Notes under the pieces: model-generated
Databases searched by the model: none
What the model saw: only the letters and a program-made list of their open reading frames with translations
What the model was told of the DNA's origin: nothing
Shown: positions 31,094 to 40,233 of the stretch, piece by piece
Position numbering within the stretch: position 1 is the stretch's first letter
Layout of the letters: every line of letters begins with the position of its first letter
NCBI GenBank assembly: GCA_938009275.1
Contig: CALLHY010000073.1
Span: forward strand, 10,464 to 74,463
DNA length: 64,000 bases
DNA from: an uncultured bacterium
GTDB taxonomy: Bacteria; Cloacimonadota; Cloacimonadia; Cloacimonadales; Cloacimonadaceae
Direction of reading: 5' to 3'
Translations under genes and position numbers: made by a program

Positions 31094-33539
31094 AATTGTT
31101 TCACTGTTCGCAATTGCATGTTTTTGCCTTATGCTTTTTGGGCAAGGTACAGAGCCGCGCAAGGTGATTATTGGAGGTGATTTTAATTATCCTCCTTACG
31201 AATACATTAACGAGAATTCAGTTCCAGATGGCTATAACGTTGAGCTTAGTAAGCTTGTCTTTCGTCAGTTAGGCTACGAGCCGGAATTTAAACTGGCGAA
31301 ATGGGCATTGGTGAGGCATTGGCTGGATAGCGGAGAGATTAATTTAATACAAGGCATGGCATTTTCCATTGAACGGGCGAAGATAATGTACTTCTCAGAT
31401 TCTCACGCCCAGACTTGGCGTTCGATATTTGTGCGAAAGGGTTCTAAGATTAAGGATTCTAAAGACATTCTGAACACGACTATAGTGATTCAGCAGGAAG
31501 ACATAGCCAAAGACTTCCTGAAGCGCATTAGTTTTAATGGCATAATTGTAGAAGTCCCCACGCAGGAGGACGCATTAAAGCTGCTAAATGATGGAGAATT
31601 TGATGCTGCCATCGTAAATCACATGAACGGCATGTATATATCCAGTAAGCATCAGCTGAAGCATATTCACCCCCTACCCCAAAGAATACTGCAAAAGGAA
31701 TATTGCTACGCTTCTCATGATCAGAGGTTGATTGATGAGATAAATAACGCGCTGCTAATCCTCAGTCAAAATGGTCAGTTGGCCATGTTGCATGAGAAGT
31801 GGTTTGGGCATTATGATCTGTATTCGGAAGAAGTGAGACTGATGAACAAGGACTTTTTAATAGTTTTTCACACCTTGTTCTTTGCAGCTATTTTGGTGGT
31901 GTTCGTAGTTTATTTTATCCGCAGGAACATAAAGCATAGAAAGGCACTGGCGGCAGAATGCGCCGCAAGATTGTCTATCGAACAAGAGCTGAATAGGGAG
32001 TACCGGATTTTCGAGAGAGGCCCAGTTGTGATATACAAAATGCAAGCTGACCCGCCCAAACCCCTTATGATGTCTGACAACGTGGATCAATGGGGCTTTT
32101 CTGTGGACGAGATACTAGCCAAGGGTGAGGATTATATAAACATAGTATTCTCTGAGGATAGGGATGCTTTTCTAAGCATGGCAAGCGAGAGCGTTAACGA
32201 TGAGTTTTATATCCGAAGATATCGTATGATAACCAAAGACGGGGAGATAAGATGGGTGTTAGACTATTCCACTCGCATCGATCATAACTCAGAGTCTGCA
32301 CTTTATTATGGCTACATAATGGATATAACGGCGCAGAAGAATCTGGAAGCACAGCTTTTGGAATCTAAAGAAAAGGCTGAAGCCTCCAGTCAGGCTAAAA
32401 GCCATTTCCTGGCAACGATGAGCCACGAGATTCGCACCCCCTTGAATGGAATTATGGGCTTCCTGCAAGTATTGAGACAGATGGATGCCAGCGCGGAACA
32501 ACGTGAATACTACGACATCATGTATTCCTCCGGCAGAAATCTGATGAAGATTATTAACGATATTCTGGATTTTTCTAAGATAGAATCTGGCAAACTGGAA
32601 TTGATCGTAAACGATTTTAATCCGCACATTCTGATAGCAGACCTGATACATACCTTTAGCCTACAAAACACGAAACCCCATCTTGAGATTCGGCATAATA
32701 TTAATGAACGTATTCCCAATGTGTTGCACGGTGATCAATTACGAATGAAACAGGTGTTTATAAACCTCCTTCAGAATGCATTGAAGTTTACTGAAAGCGG
32801 ATTTGTGGAAATAAGCGCTGATATCTATACGCAAAGCTCTAGCGAGATACGTCTGTTATTTTGCGTAAGCGACAGCGGGATCGGAATCGACCCCAAAAAA
32901 CAAGAAGATATTTTTGATAACTTTAGCCAGGCTGACACCCATATTACCAGTAAGTATGGTGGAACAGGCCTGGGCTTATCTATAGTGAAGCGTTTAGTGG
33001 AACTTATGAATGGCTTTATCTGGGTGGAAAGTGAGCCGGGACAAGGCAGCAACTTCTTCTTTATTATTCCATTTGCCCATAAAGCGGAGATGATTGAAGA
33101 AGCTGGTAGCGAAGCTAGCCATCCAGAGATAATGCTTCAGCACCTTCCAGGCATGCAGGTTTTACTTGTGGAAGATGAGCCAGTTAACCAAGTAGTTACC
33201 AAGCGTCAGCTTGAGGGATGGGACATTCAGGTAACCGTGGCGGCAAATGGACAGGAGGCTTTAGACCTCTGTGGCAAGTATGGTTACGACGCTATTCTGA
33301 TGGATATCCAGATGCCGGTTATGGACGGCTTAACTGCTACCCATATTCTAAGGAATAGGGAACAGGGAACTTCGAAGCACACTCCTGTAATTGCTTTCAC
33401 TGCTGCGGCATTAGTTGGAGATAGGGAACGCTTTTTGGAGAACGGGATGGACGACTATATAGCCAAACCCATTGATATGAACCAATTATACAATATCCTA
33501 AGTAAATACGCCCCCAAGAGAGCAAATAATGATAGATAA
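31083..33539 (+). CDS. Hybrid sensor histidine kinase with periplasmic substrate-binding domain
   Basis: An 818-residue inner-membrane sensor. Domains in order: signal peptide or anchor (1-20); SBP_bac_3-like periplasmic binding domain (~27-250; GDFNYPPYEYINENSVPDGY, GMAFSIERAKIMYFS); membrane helix (~258-282); PAS domain (~300-430); HisKA with phosphoacceptor His448 in MSHEIRTPLNGIMGF; HATPase (VFINLLQNALKF, SDSGIGIDPKKQEDIF, GGTGLGLSIVKRL); and receiver with Asp741 in AILMDIQMPVMDG. It likely senses an amino acid or similar polar solute and relays phosphate through its own receiver. No Hpt or output regulator is adjacent. It overlaps photolyase (11 bases) and the next glycosyltransferase gene. 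Confidence 0.93.
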   Translation: MLSRIVSLFAIACFCLMLFGQGTEPRKVIIGGDFNYPPYEYINENSVPDGYNVELSKLVFRQLGYEPEFKLAKWALVRHWLDSGEINLIQGMAFSIERAKIMYFSDSHAQTWRSIFVRKGSKIKDSKDILNTTIVIQQEDIAKDFLKRISFNGIIVEVPTQEDALKLLNDGEFDAAIVNHMNGMYISSKHQLKHIHPLPQRILQKEYCYASHDQRLIDEINNALLILSQNGQLAMLHEKWFGHYDLYSEEVRLMNKDFLIVFHTLFFAAILVVFVVYFIRRNIKHRKALAAECAARLSIEQELNREYRIFERGPVVIYKMQADPPKPLMMSDNVDQWGFSVDEILAKGEDYINIVFSEDRDAFLSMASESVNDEFYIRRYRMITKDGEIRWVLDYSTRIDHNSESALYYGYIMDITAQKNLEAQLLESKEKAEASSQAKSHFLATMSHEIRTPLNGIMGFLQVLRQMDASAEQREYYDIMYSSGRNLMKIINDILDFSKIESGKLELIVNDFNPHILIADLIHTFSLQNTKPHLEIRHNINERIPNVLHGDQLRMKQVFINLLQNALKFTESGFVEISADIYTQSSSEIRLLFCVSDSGIGIDPKKQEDIFDNFSQADTHITSKYGGTGLGLSIVKRLVELMNGFIWVESEPGQGSNFFFIIPFAHKAEMIEEAGSEASHPEIMLQHLPGMQVLLVEDEPVNQVVTKRQLEGWDIQVTVAANGQEALDLCGKYGYDAILMDIQMPVMDGLTATHILRNREQGTSKHTPVIAFTAAALVGDRERFLENGMDDYIAKPIDMNQLYNILSKYAPKRANNDR

Positions 33540-34770
33540 TGATGAGACCAGAGTAGCCCCAGCAATCAGCCAGCTACGAAAGGTATTGTTCGTAGATGAG
33601 CCCTTCGCGGAGGCATTGACTCTGCGCGAAAAGAGATCACAGTATATCTGGGAACTGCTGTATAGAAACTTCGATGCGGACTTGCTGCTACTAAAAAACC
33701 AATCATACATAAATCACCCTGTGGCCACTCATAAAGGTTATGATAAGCTTTATTCACTTAGTTTAGATGCAAGCAGCGAGCTGTATCCCGAAAGCTATCA
33801 CATACTTGCTGAAGGGCAAACAGAGCGCTTTGCCAATATATTGGATAGCAAACGATTTGAGCTAATCGTGTTTGCGGGTTTTGGTTGCCTGCCACTATTG
33901 CGAGTTGCCCAAAAGATATTGCCAAAATGCAGGTTTGTTATGGACGTGGATAGCTATCCCTTGCCCAGGCTGGAGGCACAGTGGAAGGCAAATAAGAGGA
34001 TGGATTCGGTAAGCATCTTATGGGCATATACCAAACAGCTGGTTTGGGATAAGCTGCTATTAAGGCGGGGTGTTCGCTTCTTCTTCCACAATCCCGAGGA
34101 AGCACGTCTTATTTGTCAGGCTCAAAAGCTCTCTGACGATGATTGTCTAACCTTTCAGTTGCCTATGGAGCCTTTGGATAGCGAACTGCCACCCACGGAG
34201 ATTGCAGATAATTACATCTTGTTTGGAGCTCAGCAGCCAAGTGAAAGCAATATGGAAGCGGCAAGGTTTCTGGTATCCGAAATCTATCCTCGCATATCCA
34301 AGAAGCTAAACGAGAAAGATATAAAACTTATACTTTGTGGAAATAAGCATCTGGCAGATTTGTGCGGAGGCAGGATACTGCATTATAACACAGATTCACA
34401 AATTGCAGATGAGGAGCAGGTTGTACGCTACAGCTTTCCTCAGTTGGCGCAGAAAGCTGTTATGGTATTATTACCTCTATCTAAGACAGATACTGAGGAT
34501 AGAATTGCTCATTGTGCTTCGGCTGGCAAGGCATTGATTTGCTCAAACAAGGCTATTGCCTCGTGGAAGATACCTGAAAACTGCTATCTGGCTGGTGATA
34601 GCCCAGATGAACTGGCAAGGCACATACTTAAGTTGCTGCAGCACCCCAGAGAAGCGGTCGTTCTGGCAGATAATCTCAGGCAGTATTACCTGGATAACTT
34701 CCGTGAAGACGGCATCAACAAAGCAGTATTAGATAAACTAAGATATTGGATTGGAGATTATGACCAATAA
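33529..34770 (+). CDS. GT4-like glycosyltransferase
   Basis: A 413-residue protein with a two-domain GT-B outline. VLFVDEPFAEALTLREKRSQ is N-terminal, LIVFAGFGCLPLLRVAQKIL and RFVMDVDSYPLPRLEAQWK are mid-protein, and a C-terminal donor half contains YILFGAQQPSESNMEAARFL and AHCASAGKALICSNKAI. The WKANKRM/VDSYP arrangement resembles GT4 proteins that glycosylate polysaccharides, but the E-x7-E motif is not intact, so the family call is moderate. Its start overlaps the histidine kinase by 11 bases and its end overlaps udk. The substrate is unknown. Confidence 0.65.
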   Translation: MIDNDETRVAPAISQLRKVLFVDEPFAEALTLREKRSQYIWELLYRNFDADLLLLKNQSYINHPVATHKGYDKLYSLSLDASSELYPESYHILAEGQTERFANILDSKRFELIVFAGFGCLPLLRVAQKILPKCRFVMDVDSYPLPRLEAQWKANKRMDSVSILWAYTKQLVWDKLLLRRGVRFFFHNPEEARLICQAQKLSDDDCLTFQLPMEPLDSELPPTEIADNYILFGAQQPSESNMEAARFLVSEIYPRISKKLNEKDIKLILCGNKHLADLCGGRILHYNTDSQIADEEQVVRYSFPQLAQKAVMVLLPLSKTDTEDRIAHCASAGKALICSNKAIASWKIPENCYLAGDSPDELARHILKLLQHPREAVVLADNLRQYYLDNFREDGINKAVLDKLRYWIGDYDQ

Positions 34771-35419
34771 CGTTCGCCTGGTATTAATCGGAGGTGGAAC
34801 CTGCTCGGGTAAAACAACGATTGCCCGCGCAATAGGTATGCGCCTGAATGACTTAAAGACGGTAATTATCTCGCACGACAACTACTATCGTGATCTTGCA
34901 CATTTGCAGGAAGCTGAGAGGGCAAAAGTAAACTTTGACCATCCAGATTCCATAGACACGCCATACTTGCTGTCAGACTTGAACAAGATGCTTGCAGGTG
35001 AGGCAGTTGATATTCCCGACTACGACTTTAAAACCCACAAGCGTGCAGAGGGGACAACATGTGTAGCCTTTGCGGATGTAATTATCCTGGAAGGTATTTT
35101 TGCCCTCTATTATCCGGAGCTACTTGCTTTATCCGATCTAAAGATATATGTGGACACAGATTCCGACCTGCGTTTGGCACGCCGGATGCAGCGCGACATT
35201 GTAGACAGAGGCAGATCGGTGGAAAGCGTGCTTGACCAATATCTGCAGACAGTTAAGCCCTCTCATGATGCATTCATAGAGCCAACCAAGAAGAATGCTG
35301 ACCTTATCATACCCGGTGAGAAAGAATTTGACAAAGTGCTTTATATGTTAAACGGATATCTACTATATGAACTGGTTAATTCCGGAAAGTCCAAGCACAA
35401 AACCCTTGATTTTGCTTGA
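34760..35419 (+). CDS. udk: Uridine kinase
   Basis: A ~219-residue P-loop kinase that phosphorylates uridine and cytidine in pyrimidine salvage. LIGGGTCSGKTTIARAIG is Walker A, ISHDNYYRDL the base-binding segment, NFDHPDSIDTPYLLSDLNKM and IPDYDFKTHKR the family core, VIILEGIFALYYPELLALSD the Walker B region, and RLARRMQRDIVDRGRSVESV the lid. ATG 34760 is preceded by GGAG; the open frame begins nine bases earlier at a TTG. It overlaps the preceding glycosyltransferase gene and lies just before the CIRCE-controlled groES. Confidence 0.95.
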   Translation: MTNNVRLVLIGGGTCSGKTTIARAIGMRLNDLKTVIISHDNYYRDLAHLQEAERAKVNFDHPDSIDTPYLLSDLNKMLAGEAVDIPDYDFKTHKRAEGTTCVAFADVIILEGIFALYYPELLALSDLKIYVDTDSDLRLARRMQRDIVDRGRSVESVLDQYLQTVKPSHDAFIEPTKKNADLIIPGEKEFDKVLYMLNGYLLYELVNSGKSKHKTLDFA

Positions 35420-35425
35420 CAGAAA

Positions 35426-35452
35426 TTAGCAGTCTCAAATTGTGTTTGCTAA
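35426..35452 (+). promoter_or_regulatory. CIRCE-like HrcA operator upstream of groES
   Basis: TTAGCAGTC (35426-35434), nine bases, then GTTTGCTAA (35444-35452) matches the CIRCE consensus TTAGCACTC-N9-GAGTGCTAA in spacing and in 15 of 18 arm positions. It overlaps the putative -35 element, as expected for repression by HrcA. Confidence 0.8.
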
Positions 35453-35474
35453 TGAAGCGCGGGTCGCTTATAAT
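35446..35474 (+). promoter_or_regulatory. Sigma-70-type promoter of groES
   Basis: TTGCTA (35446-35451) and TATAAT (35469-35474) are separated by 17 bases, with the groES ATG 40 bases after the -10. The -35 overlaps the CIRCE right arm. Confidence 0.7.
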
Positions 35475-35513
35475 ATAACTAGCAGATTTCAAAGATAATT
35501 TATGGAGGTTACA

Positions 35514-35786
35514 ATGAAACTAAAACCCATTGAAGACCGCGTAGTGGTTAAACTCCACAACGCCGCACAAGAGAAAACAATCGGTGGTATTATTATTCCC
35601 GATACAGCAAAAGAAAAGCCCCAAATGGCAGAGATTATTGCCGTGGGTACCGATGAAGAGCTTCAAAAGATAGTGAAAGTAGGGGACAAAGTTCTCTACG
35701 GTAAGTATTCTGGAACTGAGATCGAACTTGATGGAGAAAAGCTGCTTATACTTTCCAAGAGCGACATCCTGGCAATAGTAGAGTAA
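35514..35786 (+). CDS. groES: Co-chaperonin GroES
   Basis: A 90-residue heptameric lid of the GroEL chaperonin. KLKPIEDRVVVK is the N-terminal strand, EKTIGGIIIPDTAKEKPQMA includes the mobile loop that contacts GroEL, and VGDKVLYGKYSGTEIELDGE with LILSKSDILAIVE is the C-terminal part. GGAGG precedes ATG 35514. The gene has a CIRCE operator and a consensus promoter, so heat control by HrcA is likely. Unusually, groEL does not follow; thioredoxin does, four bases later. Confidence 0.97.
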   Translation: MKLKPIEDRVVVKLHNAAQEKTIGGIIIPDTAKEKPQMAEIIAVGTDEELQKIVKVGDKVLYGKYSGTEIELDGEKLLILSKSDILAIVE

Positions 35787-35790
35787 GATT

Positions 35791-36111
35791 ATGGCTACCA
35801 AAGAAGTAAACAGCAGCAGCTTTGAAGCCGAAGTACTACAGTCCGAACTCCCCGTCCTTGTAGACTTCTGGGCTCCTTGGTGCGGTCCTTGCAAAGCCCT
35901 TACTCCTACCATCGACAAACTTGCCACCGAACTGGATGGCAAGGTAAAAATAGTAAAGCTGAATATCGATGAATCCCCCGAGATTGCAGGCAAGTATTCC
36001 ATCATGTCTATCCCCACCCTGCTTATTTTCGACAAAGGGAACGTTAGTGATCAATTGGTTGGGCTGGTTCAGAAAGAAAAGATTATGGACAAGCTGAACA
36101 AGCACATCTAA
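35791..36111 (+). CDS. trxA: Thioredoxin
   Basis: A 106-residue thioredoxin. VLVDFWAPWCGPCKALTPTI contains the redox-active CGPC, with the buried Asp and cis-Pro (SIPTLLIFDKG) in place. It reduces protein disulfides and supplies electrons to enzymes such as Tpx and ribonucleotide reductase. It begins four bases after groES and is followed by an intrinsic terminator, so groES-trxA form a heat- and redox-linked operon likely controlled by HrcA. No thioredoxin reductase gene is in the window. Confidence 0.97.
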   Translation: MATKEVNSSSFEAEVLQSELPVLVDFWAPWCGPCKALTPTIDKLATELDGKVKIVKLNIDESPEIAGKYSIMSIPTLLIFDKGNVSDQLVGLVQKEKIMDKLNKHI

Positions 36112-36138
36112 ACACAAGCTCATATTACACATAATGAC

Positions 36139-36176
36139 AGCCCGGGTGTTTCTAACATCCGGGCTTCATTTTTTTC
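36139..36176 (+). terminator. Rho-independent terminator of groES-trxA
   Basis: AGCCCGG (36139-36145) pairs with CCGGGCT (36159-36165), followed by a T-rich stretch. Confidence 0.85.
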
Positions 36177-36203
36177 ACTTTTTGCAGCATTTGGCAATTG
36201 GGC

Positions 36204-36232
36204 AAAAAAAAGCCGGCACATCAGTACCGGCT
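36204..36232 (-). terminator. Rho-independent terminator of the 36258 gene
   Basis: On the minus strand AGCCGG (36232-36227) pairs with CCGGCT (36216-36211), and seven Ts follow. Confidence 0.8.
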
Positions 36233-36257
36233 AAGTTATATATATCAGAGCTTTGAC

Positions 36258-38420
36258 TTACTTCACCAAAGATGCCTTCTGCACATAGCGTTCACCGCTG
36301 CTTTCCATAATAATCAGATAAGTGCCGCTACCGCAGGGCTGACCATTGTTATCAATACCGTTCCATACCAGGTTCTGCCTACCTGCCTTGCTGTTTCCGC
36401 TAAACAGGTTACGTACCAATTGCCCTCTTTGATTGTAGATATTCACCTGTGCCTTGGCGTCTTTAGCCATGCTGAAGGAGATGTTAACCGAGGGATTGAA
36501 GGGATTGGGATATGGTGCCAATAACGCAGTAGTAAGCGGGATATTGGGAGTTACACTGCCGCTGCTTTCCAGCTTGATCTGTACTGGGCCATAGAAGCTT
36601 GTTATGCCACTGTATTCCACGCTTTCTAACCAATACCAGTATTCGCTGCCTGGGGTAACTTCGCTATCACTATAGGTGTAGGTAGCTACATTGGATGTGT
36701 TGGTTGGTGAAATCAGCAGGCTAATCATGGCTGCTTGAGAAAGATTGTTGGAATTAGCACGCCAAACATAATAGCCGTTTAGACCAGATTCGCTTTGGGT
36801 AGTCCACTGCAGGCGAACACCGTTATTGGAAGTAAGGCTCGCATTGAAACCGGACAGCACTACAGGCAGGGTTTCATCGCCCGAGCCAAGAATGTAGAAC
36901 ATTCCACGGTCGCCCAAGCTGGTGATAGTGGTTCTTGCCCAGCGTGGGGAGGAGCTGGTATCCCATGCTTCTGCTGCCAGCATAATACCACCTTGCTGAA
37001 TAACTGGTGTTTGCAAGTCCCAGTTGATTCCGTTATCTTCTTCTGGTTCCCAATAGAAGGTAATTTCTTTACTACCTTCAAAGTTACCACGAATGTTCCA
37101 GCGTCTGCTTATGGCAAGGGGCTTGCCGCCGTTTATATCGGTAAAGGGAATATAATTCCTGATAAGAACGCCATTGGGACTAAACGAGTGATAGTAATTA
37201 TGGCTAAAAAGACCATCTATCTTCGATTCCTGGCCAACGATCTGAACGGTTCCCTCAGCGCTTCCGTCTAACACATTAATATTATTACTCACGGCAATGG
37301 GATTGGTGATGGTTACACCATTGGGGTTGGTTATAATCAGATTTGCAACTGGCACCAAACCATCTTCTGGATCGTCGTCTGGAGTTGTAACAAAATTGCC
37401 TGTTTGCTGCGATGAATTGCCATTGAAGGAATAATCTGCTGCACTATCGAAAATCCGATAGGTTACCTGAATGCTTCCCACGTTCTCGGTGGATGAGATA
37501 CCATCTGGATGGGCGGTGATAACTGTGGCATCGGGATTTAGCACAAAAGTGCCAACGCCGTACCAAGCCTTGTTCACAATACTTAGCCCCAGATCAACCG
37601 AGCTTCCTGAATGAACGTTGAATTCATTAACTACATTCACATCAGAGGAGAGCTTAAGCCCTGCAGGATTATCAATGCTTACATTCAGCACATTTGCAGG
37701 CATGGTGTTTCCGGTAATTTGCGGGCTGGTGCCATTAAATACAAAATTGGCTCTGTCGTATGTTTTGTTTCCGCTAAGGGTTATGGCTCCGTCAACGCCA
37801 TCTGGATGAGCGATATTGATATTGGCATTATATCCAACAATAAGGTTTCCATTACCGCCGATGACTCCATGTTTGCCAACGGTTAGAATGCCTGCGGATA
37901 GCAGATTAAAGTTAAAACTCGGATAGCTCTGTGTATCTATCAATGCATTGTTCACCAGCTCTCCACCAGCTTCAATAGTGATGCTGGAATTGTTGCCGAT
38001 TGATTTCATGGTGCCATTGTTGATTAACACACTAGTGTTGGTAATGCGCAATTCCTTAAAGCTGATCTCTGCTGCGCTGCCAACCTCAAAAGTGCATCCG
38101 GGATGAAACTGCAACTGGTTGCTAACCACCATTGATGAATTGCCGACGAGTTCAAAGGGCATGTTTATGCTAAGGTAATGCTTCACATATATAGTGCCAG
38201 AAAATGGGCTTGAAGGTAAACTGGTGGCATTAACCCAAGCACTGCCATTATAAGTTTGCCAGAGGCTAAGTGTGTCCCAGGTGCCGCCCCATTTGGTTTG
38301 ATAGTCACCGGGATTGGCGGCGAACAAGGGCATTGAGATTATGAACATAACTATGTATAGTCCAAAAGCGAAAAGCTTTGGACGCGAAGGCTTTGTAAAG
38401 CGTTTCATGAATAAAGGCAT
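36258..38420 (-). CDS. Large secreted surface protein with C-terminal sorting domain
   Basis: A 720-residue exported protein with an N-terminal signal anchor (FGLYIVMFIISMPLFA). Residues ~40-300 are a Ser/Asn/Gly-rich beta-helix-like region (ITIEAGGELVNNALIDTQSY, GGNGNLIVGYNANINIAHPD). A ~fibronectin-III-like stretch follows (VVLSGFNASLTSNNGVRLQW, EYWYWLESVEY). The C-terminus is a FlgD-like type-IX sorting domain (YPNPFNPSVNISFSM, QVNIYNQRGQLVRNLFSG, LVWNGIDNNGQP). No catalytic site is visible, so adhesion or matrix structure is likelier than enzymatic function. GGAGG precedes ATG 38420. It is monocistronic with its own terminator. Confidence 0.85.
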   Translation of the reverse strand: MPLFMKRFTKPSRPKLFAFGLYIVMFIISMPLFAANPGDYQTKWGGTWDTLSLWQTYNGSAWVNATSLPSSPFSGTIYVKHYLSINMPFELVGNSSMVVSNQLQFHPGCTFEVGSAAEISFKELRITNTSVLINNGTMKSIGNNSSITIEAGGELVNNALIDTQSYPSFNFNLLSAGILTVGKHGVIGGNGNLIVGYNANINIAHPDGVDGAITLSGNKTYDRANFVFNGTSPQITGNTMPANVLNVSIDNPAGLKLSSDVNVVNEFNVHSGSSVDLGLSIVNKAWYGVGTFVLNPDATVITAHPDGISSTENVGSIQVTYRIFDSAADYSFNGNSSQQTGNFVTTPDDDPEDGLVPVANLIITNPNGVTITNPIAVSNNINVLDGSAEGTVQIVGQESKIDGLFSHNYYHSFSPNGVLIRNYIPFTDINGGKPLAISRRWNIRGNFEGSKEITFYWEPEEDNGINWDLQTPVIQQGGIMLAAEAWDTSSSPRWARTTITSLGDRGMFYILGSGDETLPVVLSGFNASLTSNNGVRLQWTTQSESGLNGYYVWRANSNNLSQAAMISLLISPTNTSNVATYTYSDSEVTPGSEYWYWLESVEYSGITSFYGPVQIKLESSGSVTPNIPLTTALLAPYPNPFNPSVNISFSMAKDAKAQVNIYNQRGQLVRNLFSGNSKAGRQNLVWNGIDNNGQPCGSGTYLIIMESSGERYVQKASLVK

Positions 38421-38747
38421 TGTTCCTCCATGCGTTTATCGTGATATTTATAAAAATTCCATTACTGCAATTTGTGTATAAGAACCAAGAAATTGGAGGG
38501 CAAATATATGTCAAGCATAGAATGTGAAATTTCTACTGTAACATTGCATTAGCTGCGCGTTCATTTTTTGTCTATGATCATGGGACTGTACTTGCTATAT
38601 GAGGTTAAATCCCTTAGTCTGGTGGTCGCATTTCATACAAAATGTGTAAATCGTGTGACGTAGTGCACTTTATGCTTGACACTTAACGCCAGCTTAACAG
38701 CCTATCTACAGGCAACAATGCTGTAGAGATATATAAGGAGTTTTACT
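38421..38747. other. Divergent intergenic region
   Basis: A 327-base A+T-rich spacer between divergent genes. TTGACA at 38676-38681 and AAGGAG before the lipoprotein ATG are the only elements I can point to; no gene or repeat is visible. Confidence 0.5.
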
Positions 38748-39287
38748 ATGTTTAGAACACTGTCTGTATTAGTTTTGTGTATGCTGCTGTTCTCCTGCGG
38801 AGAAAAGACCACCGAAATAACCGTGCGGGACAGTAATCAGGACTCTGTGGCTCACATGACTCCTGATCCCGATTTTATGGGAAACACGGAGATATTCTTT
38901 ATTCCAGGAACCATCCAGGGCTCAGCCATTTGGGTGATTAACGGCCCCGGGGCTAACGTGGGTATGGATATTCGAGACCGAGGCAATAATGCCTTTATCT
39001 ACTTTGCCGATAGCTATATTGCTAAGGGGGACAACTTGGCTCAAACCGGCACACAAATCCCTTGGAACCGCTGGCTGAAAGTGCGGCTGGTGGTGTATAA
39101 ATCCAGTCTTTCAGGCTGGGTGGTTAGCTTCCTTGGTAGTCTGGGGCTGGACTTTTTCGATTCCCTGGAAGAATATATGATAGAACAGGTTTGGGAGAAT
39201 GAGGTGTACCTGAGCCCCGATGGCAAAAGGATTAGCACTACCCCCCAAAAAGTCGCATTCCCCCATTTGGGAGAGGCAGCCCACTAA
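38748..39287 (+). CDS. Lipoprotein of unknown function
   Basis: A 179-residue protein with a type-II signal sequence: MFRTLSVLVLCMLLFSCGEK, with Cys17 in the lipobox LFSC. The mature part has no family I recognise; it is acidic with aromatic-rich strands (PWNRWLKVRLVVYKSSLSGW). The C-terminal ~20 residues are low-complexity and may reflect nearby repeat DNA. AAGGAG lies before the ATG. It is the last gene before the repeat cluster and could mark the edge of the core chromosome. Confidence 0.7.
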   Translation: MFRTLSVLVLCMLLFSCGEKTTEITVRDSNQDSVAHMTPDPDFMGNTEIFFIPGTIQGSAIWVINGPGANVGMDIRDRGNNAFIYFADSYIAKGDNLAQTGTQIPWNRWLKVRLVVYKSSLSGWVVSFLGSLGLDFFDSLEEYMIEQVWENEVYLSPDGKRISTTPQKVAFPHLGEAAH

Positions 39288-39329
39288 ATTTACTTTATAA
39301 AGAGTAGAAGAGCCAGAGAGGAAAAGAGA

Positions 39330-39433
39330 GGTTAGCAGGTTAGCAGGTTAACGGGTTAGTTGGTTAGCAGGTTAGCAGGTTAACAGGTTAACGGGTTAGC
39401 AGGTTAGCAGGTTAGCAGGTTAGTTGGTTAATA
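39330..39433. repeat. Octanucleotide array GGTTARCN, 13 units
   Basis: Thirteen uninterrupted 8-base blocks (mostly GGTTAGCA, with GGTTAACG, GGTTAGTT, GGTTAACA, GGTTAATA) run from 39330. The polypurine GAGAGGAAAAGAGAG precedes it. Related arrays are at 46561-46600 and 46745-46776 (complementary strand), 63411-63490 and 63857-63896. Confidence 0.85.
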
Positions 39434-39449
39434 AATGGTTTATGCCTCT

Positions 39450-39585
39450 AAGCTCTGCAAAGAGCGACAGATAATAGCCTGAGGCGTAAGCCTCAGGAAC
39501 AAGGTACCCACCAATACCAAGCCCCTTGTGGGCGACACAATTTATTATTAACAAAGAGTAAAAGAGCCAGAGAGGAAAAGAGAGA
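39450..39585 (+). repeat. Hairpin repeat unit, left flank of RADAR
   Basis: The unit runs from AGCTCTGCAAAGAGCGACAG through an 8-pair hairpin CCTGAGGC-GTAA-GCCTCAGG (39478-39497) and CCCCTTGTGGGCGACACAA to GAGCCAGAGAGGAAAAGAGA. Copies lie in inverted orientation at 46600-46735 and in the same orientation at 63723-63860; partial copies are at 46440-46500 and 63952-64000. Confidence 0.85.
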
Positions 39586-39805
39586 ATATCAGATAAGGAA
39601 GGTATTGGATGAGCAGAATCGGGTAATACAGCGATGATAACATATAAATCTTGCCCATTCAAAGAGGCAGGATTGGACAACTATATTTTTCGCCCCAGAG
39701 GGAAAGCAGAGAACATCTGAGAAGTGATGTAAAGCTCAAAGAAATGCATATATTATGCGGCATACAGAACATTATTGTATTGTGAGTTCCACACGCTGTA
39801 TTCAT

Positions 39806-39924
39806 CTCGACCTCTCGACCACTCGACTTCTCGACTTCAAGATTTCAAAACATCAATACTTCCTATCACTATATACCCAACCCGTGTTTCACTGTTTCAC
39901 TGTTTCACTCTTCCACTCTTCCAC
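39806..39924. repeat. Eight-base-period sequence (CTCGACTT then TGTTTCAC)
   Basis: CTCGACCT, CTCGACCA, CTCGACTT, CTCGACTT, CAAGATTT and CAAAACAT follow one another from 39806. From 39885 three TGTTTCAC and two TCTTCCAC blocks follow in the same eight-base period. Confidence 0.6.
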
Positions 39925-40129
39925 GTTCTCGTCACCACAAAGGCAAGAGGTCTTCTATAACAGGTAACTATGTTGCCTCTGTCGACCAGGAGTGGACCGG
40001 GAGCACGACCACTGAACATATCCTCAAAAAGCTCCTGAAAAGCTCAATAATCCATTTACCAAAACCTTAACATCCCTCTTTCTTTCAAGGAAACAATGTA
40101 TGATGATACTGCCACACTCTTGCCACGAG

Positions 40130-40159
40130 CACGCCGCGTTGTGGCAGAATCGCGGCGTG
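40130..40159. repeat. G+C-rich inverted repeat
   Basis: CACGCCGCG (40130-40138) and CGCGGCGTG (40151-40159) are perfect complements with a 12-base loop, in an otherwise A+T-rich stretch, about 475 bases upstream of rdrA. No T-run follows. Possible protein-binding site or remnant of an element end. Confidence 0.5.
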
Positions 40160-40233
40160 ATCTCGGCATAATTGTAACACAGTGCTTCCTTGATAGAGGG
40201 ATGAATGATAGGGAGACTAGGAGACTAGGGGTA

